From assembly GCF_001436695.1 (NCBI RefSeq), contig NZ_AYZG01000007.1:50069-114068 (forward strand): a stretch of 64,000 nucleotides of DNA, in the 5' to 3' direction. Below, piece by piece: positions 36,079-46,157 of this stretch. Below the pieces are notes generated by a model, which saw nothing but the letters and a program-made list of their open reading frames with translations, did no database searches and was not told where the DNA came from. Every line of letters starts with the position of its first letter. The stretch's first letter is position 1. Made by a program: the position numbers and the translations under genes. This DNA comes from Lactobacillus taiwanensis DSM 21401. GTDB taxonomy: Bacteria; Bacillota; Bacilli; Lactobacillales; Lactobacillaceae.

Positions 36079-38727
36079 ATGAAACAATTGACTAGTTCAC
36101 AAGTACGTCAAATGTTCTTGGACTTTTTTAAAGAGCATGGCCACATGGTTATGCAAAGTGCATCATTGATTCCACAAGACGACCCAACCTTGTTATGGAT
36201 TAACTCTGGGGTTGCTACAATGAAGAAATATTTTGATGGTTCTGTGGTACCTAAGAATCACAGAATTACTTCTTCTCAAAAATCAATCAGAACTAACGAT
36301 ATTGAGAATGTTGGTAAAACAGCACGTCACCAAACTTTCTTTGAAATGCTTGGTAATTTCTCAGTTGGGGACTACTTTAAGAAAGAAGTTATTCCTTGGG
36401 CTTGGGAATTTTTAACTAGTCCAAAGTGGTTAGGTCTTGATCCAGACAAGCTTTATGTAACTGTTTATCCAAAAGATACTGAAGCATACCACATGTGGCA
36501 CGATGTTGTTGGTTTGCCAGAAGACCACATTGTTAAGTTAGAAGATAACTTCTGGGATATTGGTGAAGGTCCATGTGGTCCTGACTCAGAAATTTTCTAC
36601 GACCGTGGTCAAGAAAATAATGACGTTGCAGAAGACGATCCAGAAAACTTCCCAGGTGGAGAAAATGCTCGCTACCTCGAAATTTGGAACATCGTATTTT
36701 CACAATTTAACCACTTGCCTAATGGTAAATATGTTGATCAACCACATAAAAACATTGATACCGGTATGGGATTAGAACGTGTTGTTTCAATTATTCAAGA
36801 TGCTCCAACTAACTTTGAAACTGACTTATTTATGCCAATCATTAAGGAAACTGAGAAGTTAAGTGATGGCAAGAAATATGCAGTAAACAAAGAAGACGAT
36901 GTTTCATTTAAGATCATTGCTGACCACGTTCGTGCTGTTAGCTTTGCGATTGCAGATGGTGCTTTACCTTCAAACTCAGGTCGTGGATATGTTTTGCGTC
37001 GATTAATTAGACGTGCTGACTTAAATGGGCAACGTTTAGGTATTAAGGGTGCATTTTTGTACAAGTTGGTACCTGTAGTTGGCGAAATTATGAAGAGTCA
37101 CTATCCAGAAGTTGTTGATCAACAAGCATTTATTCAAAAGGTAATTAAGAACGAAGAAGAACGATTCCAAGTGACTCTTTCATCTGGTTTGAACTTGCTT
37201 GATAATATTATTGCTGAAGCTAAGAAGAGCGATAATAAAACTATTTCTGGTAAGGATGCTTTCAAGTTATTTGATACTTATGGCTTCCCATACGAATTAA
37301 CTTTTGAAGCTGCTCAAGATGCCGGCCTTAAAGTTGATAAGAAGGGCTTTGATGAAGAAATGAAAGCCCAAAAGGAACGTGCGAGAAAAGCTCGTGGTAA
37401 CTTACAATCAATGGGTTCACAAGATGTTACTTTAATGAACATTAAAGATAAGAGTGAATTCGAATATGGTGTCTTAGAAGAAAAGCATGCTAAGTTGATT
37501 GATATTGTTGTAGATGATAAGTTAGTTGACAAGGCTGACAGTGAACATGCAACTTTAATTTTTGATAAGACTCCATTCTACGCAGAACGTGGTGGACAAG
37601 TTGCTGATCATGGTGAAATTTTGAATCAAAATGGTGAATTAGTCGCTCGTGTAACTGATGTACAACACGCACCAAATGATCAAAACTTGCACTTTGTAGA
37701 TGTTATTTTGCCACTTGAAAAGGGACAAGAATACATCTTGAAGGTTGATCAAAAGCGTCGTCGCGGCTTAAAGCACAATCATACTGCTACCCACTTATTG
37801 CATGCAGCTCTACGTGAGGTTTTAGGTACTCATACTCACCAAGCTGGATCTTTAGTTGAACCTGACTACTTACGTTTTGACTTTACTAGTTTAGAGCCAA
37901 TGACTAAGAAGGAAATTGCTAACGTTGAAAAGATAGTTAATGAAAAGATTTGGGAAGAAATTCCAGTAAAAACGACTGTTACTGATCCAGATACTGGTTT
38001 GAAGATGGGAGCTTTAGCATTATTTGGTGAAAAATACGGTGATACAGTCCGTGTTGTTCAAATTGATGATTTCTCAACTGAATTCTGTGGTGGAACTCAC
38101 TGTGAAAATACTGACCAAATCGGTATGCTTAAGATTGTTTCTGAATCTGCTGTCGGTGCTGGTACCCGTAGAATTATTGCTGTTACTGGACCAGAAGCAT
38201 ACAAGTATGTAACAGACCGTGATGAGATCTTGAAGGAAGTTCAAGAAGAAGTTAAGGCAACCAAGGTTGAAGATGTAACTAATAAGATTGCTTCAATTGA
38301 AGAAGATTTACGTACAAGCCAAAAAGAAGCTGAACAATTAAAGGCTCAAATTAACAGGGCAAAAGCAGGTGACTTGTTCAACGATGTTAAACAAGTTAAG
38401 GACTTAACTGTAATTGCTGCTCAAGCTGATGTTGAAGGTATGAACGATTTACGTGAGCTTGCCGACAACTGGAAGAGTAGCGATAAGTCCGATGTCTTAG
38501 TTTTGGCTGCCCAAGTTAATGATAAGGCTAACATGGTAATTAGCTTGAATGATAAAGCAATTAAAGCAGGTCTTAAGGCAGGCGACTTAATTAAGACTGC
38601 TGCTCCAATCTTTGGTGGTGGCGGTGGTGGTCGTCCAAATATGGCTCAGGCTGGTGGTAAGAATCCAGCTGGTTTAAAGGACGCTATTGCTAAAGTGTTA
38701 CAAGAAGTTGAAGAAAAACAAAATTAA
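36079..38727 (+). CDS. alaS: Alanyl-tRNA synthetase
   Basis: 882 aa, full length. The class II catalytic core begins SSQVRQMFLDFFKEHGH and contains the motif 2 region RHQTFFEMLGNFSVGDYFK. The editing domain has its zinc ligands HNHTATHLLHAAL and FCGGTHCENTDQIG. The C-terminal DHHA1-like domain carries a glycine-rich GGGGGGRPNMAQAGGK. It charges tRNA-Ala and is controlled by the T-box leader directly upstream. Confidence 0.97.
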   Translation: MKQLTSSQVRQMFLDFFKEHGHMVMQSASLIPQDDPTLLWINSGVATMKKYFDGSVVPKNHRITSSQKSIRTNDIENVGKTARHQTFFEMLGNFSVGDYFKKEVIPWAWEFLTSPKWLGLDPDKLYVTVYPKDTEAYHMWHDVVGLPEDHIVKLEDNFWDIGEGPCGPDSEIFYDRGQENNDVAEDDPENFPGGENARYLEIWNIVFSQFNHLPNGKYVDQPHKNIDTGMGLERVVSIIQDAPTNFETDLFMPIIKETEKLSDGKKYAVNKEDDVSFKIIADHVRAVSFAIADGALPSNSGRGYVLRRLIRRADLNGQRLGIKGAFLYKLVPVVGEIMKSHYPEVVDQQAFIQKVIKNEEERFQVTLSSGLNLLDNIIAEAKKSDNKTISGKDAFKLFDTYGFPYELTFEAAQDAGLKVDKKGFDEEMKAQKERARKARGNLQSMGSQDVTLMNIKDKSEFEYGVLEEKHAKLIDIVVDDKLVDKADSEHATLIFDKTPFYAERGGQVADHGEILNQNGELVARVTDVQHAPNDQNLHFVDVILPLEKGQEYILKVDQKRRRGLKHNHTATHLLHAALREVLGTHTHQAGSLVEPDYLRFDFTSLEPMTKKEIANVEKIVNEKIWEEIPVKTTVTDPDTGLKMGALALFGEKYGDTVRVVQIDDFSTEFCGGTHCENTDQIGMLKIVSESAVGAGTRRIIAVTGPEAYKYVTDRDEILKEVQEEVKATKVEDVTNKIASIEEDLRTSQKEAEQLKAQINRAKAGDLFNDVKQVKDLTVIAAQADVEGMNDLRELADNWKSSDKSDVLVLAAQVNDKANMVISLNDKAIKAGLKAGDLIKTAAPIFGGGGGGRPNMAQAGGKNPAGLKDAIAKVLQEVEEKQN

Positions 38728-38781
38728 TTGAGTTCGTTCGATATTTCAAGTAAAATTAAGAAGAATAGGAGGAATTTTATT

Positions 38782-39039
38782 ATGAGTTCGCTAGATAAAA
38801 CAATGCATTTTGACTTTAACCAAAATAAGGGTAAGAATGTGTACGATACTCTTCAAGACGTATACAATGCACTTGAGGAAAAGGGCTACAGCCCAATTAA
38901 TCAAATTGTTGGTTACTTACTCTCAGGCGACCCTGCATATATTCCTCGGCATAATGATGCCCGTAATTTAATCTTGAAACATGAACGTGATGAAATTATT
39001 GAGGAATTGGTTAAGAGTTATTTAGGTAAAAATAAATAA
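38782..39039 (+). CDS. IreB family regulatory phosphoprotein (DUF965)
   Basis: 85 aa from the ATG at 38782, eight bases after AGGAGG. It begins [14 protein letters not shown] and contains [35 protein letters not shown] sequence diagnostic of the family. In Enterococcus IreB is phosphorylated by the kinase IreK on N-terminal Thr and affects cephalosporin resistance; a Thr is present here at position 7. It lies between alaS and ruvX, its usual place in Firmicutes. Confidence 0.9.
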   Translation: MSSLDKTMHFDFNQNKGKNVYDTLQDVYNALEEKGYSPINQIVGYLLSGDPAYIPRHNDARNLILKHERDEIIEELVKSYLGKNK

Positions 39040-39470
39040 TGCGATTACTTGGACTAGACGTTGGCTCTAAAACCGTTGGTGTTGCAATCAGTGACCCTTT
39101 GGGGATTACTGCTCAAGAGCTTGAAACTATAAAAATTGACGAAAGCAAGTATAGTTTTGGCATGCGTCAACTTAGAAAAATTGTGCGAAAATACGATGTT
39201 GAAGGCTTTGTTTTAGGCTTACCTAAGAATATGGACGGCAGCAGCGGTCATTCAGTTGAAAGAAGTAAGCAGTATGGAGAACGCTTGAAAGAGAAGTTTG
39301 ATCTTCCTGTTTACTACATGGATGAGCGTCTTACAACGGTTCAGGCTGACCGAATTTTGGTTCAAGAAGCCGGTGTTCATGATCGTATTGAAAGAAAAAA
39401 AGTTATTGATCAAATGGCTGCTGTTTTAATCTTGCAAAACTACTTAGAAGCAACCAGAAAGGATAATTAA
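39039..39470 (+). CDS. ruvX: Holliday junction resolvase-like RuvX / YqgF
   Basis: 143 aa RNase H-fold protein. [18 protein letters not shown] holds the first catalytic Asp; [15 protein letters not shown] and [15 protein letters not shown] provide the others. Proteins of this family process 16S rRNA 5' ends or Holliday junctions. The ATG overlaps the ireB stop by one base, and the DUF1292 gene follows after one base. Confidence 0.93.
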   Translation: MRLLGLDVGSKTVGVAISDPLGITAQELETIKIDESKYSFGMRQLRKIVRKYDVEGFVLGLPKNMDGSSGHSVERSKQYGERLKEKFDLPVYYMDERLTTVQADRILVQEAGVHDRIERKKVIDQMAAVLILQNYLEATRKDN

Positions 39471-39471
39471 A

Positions 39472-39786
39472 ATGAGTGAAAAAATTAACGCTAACCAAGA
39501 TAATGATCGTCAAATTACTTTAGTTGACGAACAAGGTAATGAGGAACTTTTTGAAATTTTGTTTACTTTTACGTCTGAAGATTATGGTAAATCTTATGTT
39601 TTACTATATCCTGCAGCTGTTAGCGACGACGATGATGTTGAAGTACAAGCTTTTAGCTATGACGCAGATGCAGATGGCGATGTAACTAGTTCTGACTTGC
39701 ATGAAATCACTGATGATGATGAGTGGAACATGGTACAAGGCGTTTTAAATACATTTTTGTCAGACGATCGCTTAAGCGGCGAATAA
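39472..39786 (+). CDS. DUF1292 family protein (YrzB-like)
   Basis: 104 aa, highly acidic (Asp/Glu-rich), with ITLVDEQGNEELFEILFTF and YGKSYVLLYPA typical of DUF1292. Function unknown. It completes the conserved ireB-ruvX-DUF1292 cluster and is followed by a terminator. Confidence 0.88.
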   Translation: MSEKINANQDNDRQITLVDEQGNEELFEILFTFTSEDYGKSYVLLYPAAVSDDDDVEVQAFSYDADADGDVTSSDLHEITDDDEWNMVQGVLNTFLSDDRLSGE

Positions 39787-39791
39787 TCTTC

Positions 39792-39820
39792 AAAAAAGAC
39801 TGGCGTTGCTGGTCTTTTTT
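39792..39820 (+). terminator. Intrinsic terminator after the DUF1292 gene
   Basis: AAAAAAGAC (39792-39800) pairs with GTCTTTTTT (39812-39820). Confidence 0.8.
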
Positions 39821-39838
39821 GCTTAATAAGGATGAACA

Positions 39839-40381
39839 ATGATTTCTTTCTTCATTTTATTAATTTTTATCTATTGTTGTTATGTAGGCTATCGGCGTGG
39901 AATAGTATATGAGGGGTTAGCGGCTGGTGGATATGTAATAGGATTAATTTTTGCAACTCTTTTGTATCGACCTTTTAGCAACTTTCTAAATCTTTGGGTA
40001 CCATATCCTTCTGCAAGTGATCGAAGTAGTTTCGCATTTTTTGATAAAACGACAGGATTAACATTAGATAAGTCATTTTATGCAGCTTTTGCTTTTTCGC
40101 TTATTTTATTAATTGTATGCTGTTTATGGCGCCTGGTAATGTTAGGTTTTAGTCAGTTAAGATATGTTATTGTAGATGCTAGATTAAATCTATGGGGGAG
40201 CTTAATAATTTCCTTTATTGTGACTTTAATTAGTGTCTATCTACTTTTGTTTATTTTGGCTACGATTCCTAATAATAGTTTGCAAAATATGTTGGGACAT
40301 TCTATTCTGGCAAGCGGAATTTTGCACTTTTCCCCAGGGATTTCCCAAATTTTTATAAATTTATTCATTACAACAATATAA
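39839..40381 (+). CDS. CvpA-family membrane protein
   Basis: 180 aa with four membrane helices: ISFFILLIFIYCCYVGYRRG, a second near EGLAAGGYVIGLIFATLLY, FAFSLILLIVCCLWRLV and LIISFIVTLISVYLLLFIL. The first helix followed by GYRRG is typical of the CvpA family. In Firmicutes the gene usually precedes mutS2, as here. Role unclear; linked to envelope homeostasis and colicin V production in other bacteria. Confidence 0.8.
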   Translation: MISFFILLIFIYCCYVGYRRGIVYEGLAAGGYVIGLIFATLLYRPFSNFLNLWVPYPSASDRSSFAFFDKTTGLTLDKSFYAAFAFSLILLIVCCLWRLVMLGFSQLRYVIVDARLNLWGSLIISFIVTLISVYLLLFILATIPNNSLQNMLGHSILASGILHFSPGISQIFINLFITTI

Positions 40382-40407
40382 AAAGGTCCCAGTGATGGGA
40401 CCTTTTT
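40381..40407 (+). terminator. Intrinsic terminator after cvpA
   Basis: AAAAGGTCCC pairs with GGGACCTTTT around a short loop, followed by T. It lies before mutS2 and may act only partly. Confidence 0.75.
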
Positions 40408-40421
40408 GCTAGGTGGAAAAT

Positions 40422-42788
40422 ATGAACTCTAAAATTATTGAAAAATTAGAATATAATCGAATAATTAAACAACTAAGTGACTTGGCAATTACTGCCCCTG
40501 CAAAAAAGCAGGCGTTGAAATTAATGCCAAGTAGTGATTTTGATGAAGTAAAAAAGTCAATCGATCAAACTAGGGTACTTTCTAATATTCTTAGAGTTAA
40601 AGGGCCAATGCCAATAACTAATTTTAAGGATGTTAGATCTAGTTTAAAGAGATTAAAAGTTAAAGCTAATCTAAACGGTGAAGAATTAGGTAATATTTTT
40701 TTAGTTTTAAGTTTAGCTAAAGATGTTGGACAATTTGCATCAGATTTAGAAGAGCGAGAAATTGAGACACGTCCAATTGAAAAATATCTCAAAAATTTAG
40801 CGGTTCCAGAAGAATTATTTAAGAAACTATATCAATCAATTGAATATGATGGAACGGTTAAAGATACAGCTTCATCTCAATTAATGCAGTTAAGACATGA
40901 TATTCAAAGTAATGAAACTGACATTAAGAATCATATGAATGACTATATTAGCGGTAAACACACACAATATCTATCAGAAAATATTGTAACTATTAGAGAT
41001 GGACGCTATGTTTTGCCAGTAAAACAAGAATATCGAAATAAGTTTGGCGGAGTCGTTCATGATCAAAGTGCTAGTGGACAAACTTTATTTATTGAACCAC
41101 AAGCAGTTTTAGTTCTTAACAATCGTCAGCAAAATTTAATGGCACAAGAGCGACAAGAAATTCACCGCATTTTGGTTGAATTATCAGAACTTGCTGGTAT
41201 TTATCAAAAAGAAATTAAGAATAATGCTACAGCTTTAACGCAACTAGATTTTTTAAGTGCAAAAAGTAAGTTAGCTAAGGTGATGAAAGCCACTGAGCCA
41301 GTTTTAAATCAAGATCATGTAATTAAATTAAGAAAGGCTCGACATCCTTTAATTGATCCTAAAAAGGTGGTTCCAAATAATATTGAACTAGGAACCAGTT
41401 TTGACACGATGCTAATTACTGGACCAAATACAGGTGGAAAGACAATTACTCTAAAAACTTTAGGTTTGTTGCAATTAATGGCTCAGGCTGGTTTATTTAT
41501 TACGGCTGAGGATGGTAGTCAACTAACTGTCTTTAATGAAATTTATGCCGATATTGGGGATGAGCAGTCAATCGAGCAATCATTGAGTACTTTCTCATCC
41601 CATATGGATCAAATTATTCGCATTATGAAGGATGTAACTGAAGACGATTTAGTTTTAATTGATGAATTAGGTGCTGGTACTGATCCTGAAGAAGGTGCTA
41701 GTTTGGCAATTGCAATTCTGGATGATTTACGTCAAACGAAAGCAAAAATTGCAATTACTACTCACTATCCAGAATTAAAGCTCTATGGCTATAATCGCAA
41801 AAGAACAACAAATGCTTCAATGGAATTTGACTTAAAAAAATTGGCACCAACTTATCGTTTAAGGATTGGTATCCCTGGTCAAAGTAATGCTTTTGCTATT
41901 GCACATCAATTGGGGATGGATGAAGCTGTTGTTGATAAAGCTAAAAGCTTAATGAATGATGAAGATAGTGATATCAATAAGATGATTGAGCGTTTAACTG
42001 AGCAAACTAAGGCAGCTGAGCAGCTTCATGAAACTTTGAAGCAGAATGTTGATCAAAGTATTACGCTTAAACGCCAACTTCAAAATGGTCTTGACTGGTA
42101 TAATCAGCAAGTGGAGAAACAACTTGAAAAAGCTCAAGAAAAAGCTGATGAAATGCTTGCTAAAAAGAGACAAAAAGCTGATAAGATTATCAATGATTTG
42201 GAACAACAAAGAAGAGCCGGTGGACAGGTTAGAACTAATAAGGTAATTGATGCTAAGGGTGCGTTAAACAAACTTGAACGTGAAAATCAAAATTTGGCTC
42301 ATAATAAAGTATTGCAACGTGAAAAGCGTCGGCATGATGTAAATGTAGGTGATAATGTAAAAGTATTGTCATATGGGCAACAAGGTGTGATTACTAAGAA
42401 GTTAGGAGAACATGAATTTGAAGTTCAAATTGGTATCTTGAAAGTTAAAGTTACTGATCGTGATGTTGAAAAAGTTGCAACTCAATCTAGTCTAAAGAAA
42501 CCAGAAAAAACTGTTCGTTCTAGTCGCGGTCTTCGTTCAAGTAGAGCAAGTAGTGAGCTTGATTTAAGAGGACAACGTTATGAAGAAGCTTTAACTAATT
42601 TAGATCGTTATCTTGATACGTCTCTGTTAGCGGGATTAAATACCGTAACTATTATTCATGGTATCGGAACTGGTGCGATTAGAAATGGTGTACAGCAATA
42701 CTTAAAGAGAAATCGACATGTAAAAAGTTATAGCTATGCACCTGCTAATCAAGGCGGAACTGGAGCAACAATCGTTCATTTACAGTAA
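40422..42788 (+). CDS. mutS2: Endonuclease / ribosome-rescue factor MutS2
   Basis: 788 aa from the ATG at 40422, behind AGGTGG. The MutS-like ATPase has GPNTGGKTI, LVLIDELGAGTDPEEG and THYPELKL. A long coiled coil rich in Gln/Lys (about residues 510-640) follows. The C-terminal Smr domain has SSELDLRGQRYEEAL and VTIIHGIGTGAIRNGV. It lacks the mismatch-binding domain of MutS. Recent work links MutS2 to collided ribosomes, earlier work to suppression of recombination. It stands between cvpA and trxA. Confidence 0.95.
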   Translation: MNSKIIEKLEYNRIIKQLSDLAITAPAKKQALKLMPSSDFDEVKKSIDQTRVLSNILRVKGPMPITNFKDVRSSLKRLKVKANLNGEELGNIFLVLSLAKDVGQFASDLEEREIETRPIEKYLKNLAVPEELFKKLYQSIEYDGTVKDTASSQLMQLRHDIQSNETDIKNHMNDYISGKHTQYLSENIVTIRDGRYVLPVKQEYRNKFGGVVHDQSASGQTLFIEPQAVLVLNNRQQNLMAQERQEIHRILVELSELAGIYQKEIKNNATALTQLDFLSAKSKLAKVMKATEPVLNQDHVIKLRKARHPLIDPKKVVPNNIELGTSFDTMLITGPNTGGKTITLKTLGLLQLMAQAGLFITAEDGSQLTVFNEIYADIGDEQSIEQSLSTFSSHMDQIIRIMKDVTEDDLVLIDELGAGTDPEEGASLAIAILDDLRQTKAKIAITTHYPELKLYGYNRKRTTNASMEFDLKKLAPTYRLRIGIPGQSNAFAIAHQLGMDEAVVDKAKSLMNDEDSDINKMIERLTEQTKAAEQLHETLKQNVDQSITLKRQLQNGLDWYNQQVEKQLEKAQEKADEMLAKKRQKADKIINDLEQQRRAGGQVRTNKVIDAKGALNKLERENQNLAHNKVLQREKRRHDVNVGDNVKVLSYGQQGVITKKLGEHEFEVQIGILKVKVTDRDVEKVATQSSLKKPEKTVRSSRGLRSSRASSELDLRGQRYEEALTNLDRYLDTSLLAGLNTVTIIHGIGTGAIRNGVQQYLKRNRHVKSYSYAPANQGGTGATIVHLQ

Positions 42789-42872
42789 GCAATATACTTG
42801 CAAAAAGTAAGCAGTTCAACTAAACTATACTTATAATATAAAGAATTTAATTGATTTTGTGAGGTAATAACT

Positions 42873-43184
42873 ATGGTTGATGAAATTACAGATGCAACTT
42901 TTGAAGATGAAACTAGTGAAGGCGTTGTTTTAACTGATTTTTGGGCAACTTGGTGTGGTCCATGTAAGATGCAATCACCGGTAATTGACCAACTTTCTGA
43001 AGAAATGGACGATGTAAAGTTCACTAAGATGGATGTTGATCAAAACCAAGAAACTGCACGTAATTTAGGAATTATGGCAATCCCAACCTTATTAATTAAG
43101 AAGGATGGTAAGATTGTTGACCGTTTGACTGGTTACACTCCTAAAGAAAAGCTAGAACAAATTTTAGATCAATACACTGACTAA
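42873..43184 (+). CDS. trxA: Thioredoxin
   Basis: 103 aa with the active-site motif WCGPCK in TDFWATWCGPCKMQSP and the cis-Pro loop MAIPTLLIKKDG. It reduces protein disulfides in the cytoplasm. A TATAAT at 42832-42837 gives it its own promoter after mutS2, and a strong terminator follows. Confidence 0.97.
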   Translation: MVDEITDATFEDETSEGVVLTDFWATWCGPCKMQSPVIDQLSEEMDDVKFTKMDVDQNQETARNLGIMAIPTLLIKKDGKIVDRLTGYTPKEKLEQILDQYTD

Positions 43185-43195
43185 TTTATAGAGAT

Positions 43196-43239
43196 AAAAA
43201 ACGGGTAAAACCTCTGTATTGAGGAATTACCCGTTTTTT
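43196..43239. terminator. Bidirectional terminator between trxA and the DUF2507 gene
   Basis: AAAAACGGGTAA pairs with TTACCCGTTTTTT around a loop that contains a small CCTC/GAGG stem. Confidence 0.88.
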
Positions 43240-43263
43240 AGTGTTAATACTTACATCGCTAAG

Positions 43264-43659
43264 CTAATCAGATTGTGCAGTAATTTGAACGACGTGCTTT
43301 TTAGTGATTGTAGCTGAAGCTTCAGTTGGTGTACCATTTTGACGTTCTAGACACTCAGCGATAATGCCACTTTCAAGTGAAAATTCATCGCTTTGACTAT
43401 CAAGTCTATCAGTCACAACTTGCCCCGATAATTCAAAAACTGCAGTATGCTTTTTATCTTTGAGAACTTTTAATGTTCCAAATTGAGCCATATCAAAAAA
43501 CTCAATTAGATCATCAATGTCTGATAGATCATACTTTCTACTGACGTGTTTTCCGGCCCAGTAAAGAATTTCTTTATCTTCGCTACCTAAAATGGTAGGT
43601 AAGATAAAATCACGATATAATGAATTTAAAAAATAAAGATGTTCGTTTGTATGTTCCAT
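43264..43659 (-). CDS. DUF2507 family protein (YslB-like)
   Basis: 131 aa. The sequence ILGSEDKEILYWAGKHVSRKYDL and the spacing of acidic and aromatic residues match the YslB / DUF2507 family. These small soluble proteins are widespread in Firmicutes, often near murI or trx genes. Function unknown. Transcribed against its neighbours. Confidence 0.78.
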   Translation of the reverse strand: MEHTNEHLYFLNSLYRDFILPTILGSEDKEILYWAGKHVSRKYDLSDIDDLIEFFDMAQFGTLKVLKDKKHTAVFELSGQVVTDRLDSQSDEFSLESGIIAECLERQNGTPTEASATITKKHVVQITAQSD

Positions 43660-43755
43660 GCTTTCATTTCCTTTTGTCTTCTATATCATTTTAACTTAAA
43701 ATAGGTGAAGTAGAAAAGAGAATTTAATCATCATTTGTTTAAAGGAGTTTTTTAA

Positions 43756-44556
43756 ATGGATAATCGACCAATTGGAGTTTTAGATTCAGGATTAGGCGGC
43801 TTAACCGTTTTAAAAAAAGTAATTGAAAAGATGCCTAATGAGTCAACAATTTTTATTGGCGACCAGGCTAATATGCCGTATGGGGATCGCTCAAGAGAAG
43901 AAATTATTTCTCTAACTCGCGATAGTGTAAACTTCTTATTAAGTAAAGATGTAAAAATTATTATTTTTGGTTGCAATACTGCAACTGCTGTAGCTATGTC
44001 TACAATTCAAAAAGAAATTCCTTTGCAAATAATCGGTGTGGTGCAATCAGGTGCATTAGCGGCTGCTAGAACTACAGATACTAAAAATGTAGCCGTAATT
44101 GGAACAAATGCAACTGTAGATAGTCATTCGTATTTAAAAGAAATTCAATATCGTGATCCTGAAATTCAAGTTAGTGAATTCGCACAACCACAATTAGCTC
44201 CTTTAGCTGAAGAAGATCCTAGTGAAGACATAAAAAAAGTAGTAGTGAAAGAAAGCTTGGCTTCGCTAAAGGATGCGGATTACGACACTTTAGTTTTAGG
44301 ATGCACGCATTATCCTTTATTAAGGGATGAGATTGTAGAAGTTGTTGGTCAAGACAAAAAGATTGTTGATCCAGCTGACCAGGTGGCACAATATACTTAT
44401 AATGTTTTACGACGCGATGGTTTATTTGCTGCTGAAGGACATGATACTAAACATGAGTATTACACAACGGGTGAAGCAAAGAAGTTTACTGAGATTACGC
44501 GTCAATGGATGAATGACGACACTATTAATGGTTATCATGTAAATGCTGAGGAATAA
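43756..44556 (+). CDS. murI: Glutamate racemase
   Basis: 266 aa. IGVLDSGLGGLTVLKK opens the enzyme; the two catalytic cysteines are in FGCNTATAVAM and LVLGCTHYPLL. It makes D-glutamate for peptidoglycan. AAAGGAG precedes the ATG. The next gene, for a nucleotide-sanitation enzyme, starts three bases after the stop, an arrangement conserved in Firmicutes. Confidence 0.96.
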   Translation: MDNRPIGVLDSGLGGLTVLKKVIEKMPNESTIFIGDQANMPYGDRSREEIISLTRDSVNFLLSKDVKIIIFGCNTATAVAMSTIQKEIPLQIIGVVQSGALAAARTTDTKNVAVIGTNATVDSHSYLKEIQYRDPEIQVSEFAQPQLAPLAEEDPSEDIKKVVVKESLASLKDADYDTLVLGCTHYPLLRDEIVEVVGQDKKIVDPADQVAQYTYNVLRRDGLFAAEGHDTKHEYYTTGEAKKFTEITRQWMNDDTINGYHVNAEE

Positions 44557-44558
44557 AA

Positions 44559-45182
44559 ATGGATACTTTATTATTTGCGACTAACAATAAAAATAAGGCT
44601 AAAGAAGTAGAAGAAGCCTTACGTAAGATTAATTTTCCAATTCATGTGATTACTAATCATGATTTAAATGATCCACCACATGTCTTAGAAACTGGAACTA
44701 CCTTTTTAGCTAATGCAAAATTAAAGGCACATAAAATGGCTAAATTTAGTAATTTACCAACTTTAGCCGATGACTCAGGTTTGTCTGTTGATAAATTAAA
44801 CGGAGCACCTGGTGTTTATTCAGCACGCTATGGTGGAGAAGCTCATAATGATGCTTTAAATAATGCCAAGTTATTGGCAGAATTGGGCGGTGTACCGAAA
44901 GAAAAAAGACAGGCTACTTTTCATACTACGATGGTTGTATCTTGGCCTGGTAAGTTTGATGATGATTTAGTAGCCGAAGGAGAGATTCGGGGAGAAATTT
45001 TGACTTATCCGCAAGGAGACGGCAATTTTGGTTATGATCCACTTTTCTTTGTACCAGATAAGGGAAAGACTTTTGCTGAAATGACAGTTGATGAAAAGAA
45101 TGCAATTTCTCACCGTGGTCAAGCTTTAAGAAAGTTATTGGCTGAACTACCTAGTTGGTGGAAAAAGATGGAAAATGAATAA
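44559..45182 (+). CDS. rdgB: XTP/dITP pyrophosphatase (RdgB/HAM1)
   Basis: 207 aa. Motifs: FATNNKNKAKEVEEAL, TLADDSGLSVDKLNGAPGVYSARYGG and GNFGYDPLFFVPDKGKTFAEM, with a final ISHRGQAL. It removes deaminated purine nucleotides from the pool. Co-transcribed with murI, followed by a strong terminator. Confidence 0.95.
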   Translation: MDTLLFATNNKNKAKEVEEALRKINFPIHVITNHDLNDPPHVLETGTTFLANAKLKAHKMAKFSNLPTLADDSGLSVDKLNGAPGVYSARYGGEAHNDALNNAKLLAELGGVPKEKRQATFHTTMVVSWPGKFDDDLVAEGEIRGEILTYPQGDGNFGYDPLFFVPDKGKTFAEMTVDEKNAISHRGQALRKLLAELPSWWKKMENE

Positions 45183-45190
45183 TAAAATTT

Positions 45191-45227
45191 AGAACTTATT
45201 CTAATTAAGGAATAAGTTCTTTTTTTG
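45191..45227 (+). terminator. Intrinsic terminator of murI-rdgB
   Basis: A perfect 11-bp stem, AGAACTTATTC with GAATAAGTTCT, followed by seven T. Confidence 0.9.
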
Positions 45228-45320
45228 TTGTGACTTTTAATTTTATTAATAAAAGCGCCATACTTAAACTGTATAGTTCTTAATAAACGTCGGTTTAAAT
45301 ATAATTTAAGGTTATAGCGT

Positions 45321-46113
45321 ATGAAAAAAGTTTTAGCAATTAACTCAGGAAGTTCATCATTAGAATTGTCCCGAATGTACCACAAGTTGCAGTGTTTGAT
45401 AATTCTTATCATCAAACTCTTGATCAAATTCATTATTTGTATTCAATCCTTATAAGTACTATCAAGATTATGGTATTCGTAAATATGGTGCGCATGGAAT
45501 ATCAGTTTCTTATGTAGCACAACGAACAGCAAAAATATTAAAAAAGAATCCTAACTTGGTTAATCTAATTGTGTGTCACTTAGGATTTGGTGCTTCTGTG
45601 ACGGCCGTAAAATGTGGAAAGTCCTATGATACCTCAATGGGAATTAGTCCATTAACTGGTACAATAATGGGGACTAGAAGTGGAGATTTTGATCCATCTG
45701 CCTTGCAAAGATTAATGCATAAAACAGGAATGAATATAGATGAAGCAATTGATATTTTAAACTATAAATCAGGTTTATTGGAAATTTCAGGGATTTCATC
45801 TGATCTGCGTGATTTAATTGAAAGTAAAGATAAGCGCGTAAAATTTTTATAAATCGTGTTGTTTGCTATGTTGGTGCATATGCCGCTGAATTGAATAGGG
45901 TAGATGCAATTATCTTTACTGCTGGAATAGGTAAGCATGATCCTGACATTCGAGCAGGGGTTATAGGGTTTAGGTTTAGATCCAGATTTTAAAGCTAATC
46001 GAGCTGATGGTGAAAAATTTATTTCTAAGCCTGATTCAAAAGTAAAGGCATTAATTGTCCCAGCTAACGAGGAATTAATGATTGCACGTGAAATAGTGCG
46101 TGTAAGGCAATAA
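45321..46113 (+). pseudogene. ackA: Degenerate acetate kinase gene
   Basis: The start MKKVLAINSGSSSL is that of AckA. Right after it more than 100 codons are missing, and the sequence resumes at NVPQVAVFDNSYHQTLDQ. Frame breaks follow around 45440-45470; a clean stretch (IRKYGAHG, NLIVCHLGFGASV, MGTRSGDFDPSALQRL) then runs to a stop at 45850, and two more frame shifts lead to the normal end KALIVPANEELMIAREI. It cannot make acetate kinase. An intact copy is expected elsewhere, since the enzyme supplies ATP in heterofermentative and mixed-acid branches. Confidence 0.9.
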
Positions 46114-46157
46114 AAAAAGATTAAGTTGTAGACGAAAGTCTAGCTATTTAATCTTTT
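46114..46157. terminator. Bidirectional terminator
   Basis: An AAAAGATTAA-type arm pairs with TTAATCTTTT, and GTAGAC pairs with GTCTAG-like bases around GAAA. It separates the ackA remnant from the convergent mscS-like gene. Confidence 0.75.
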
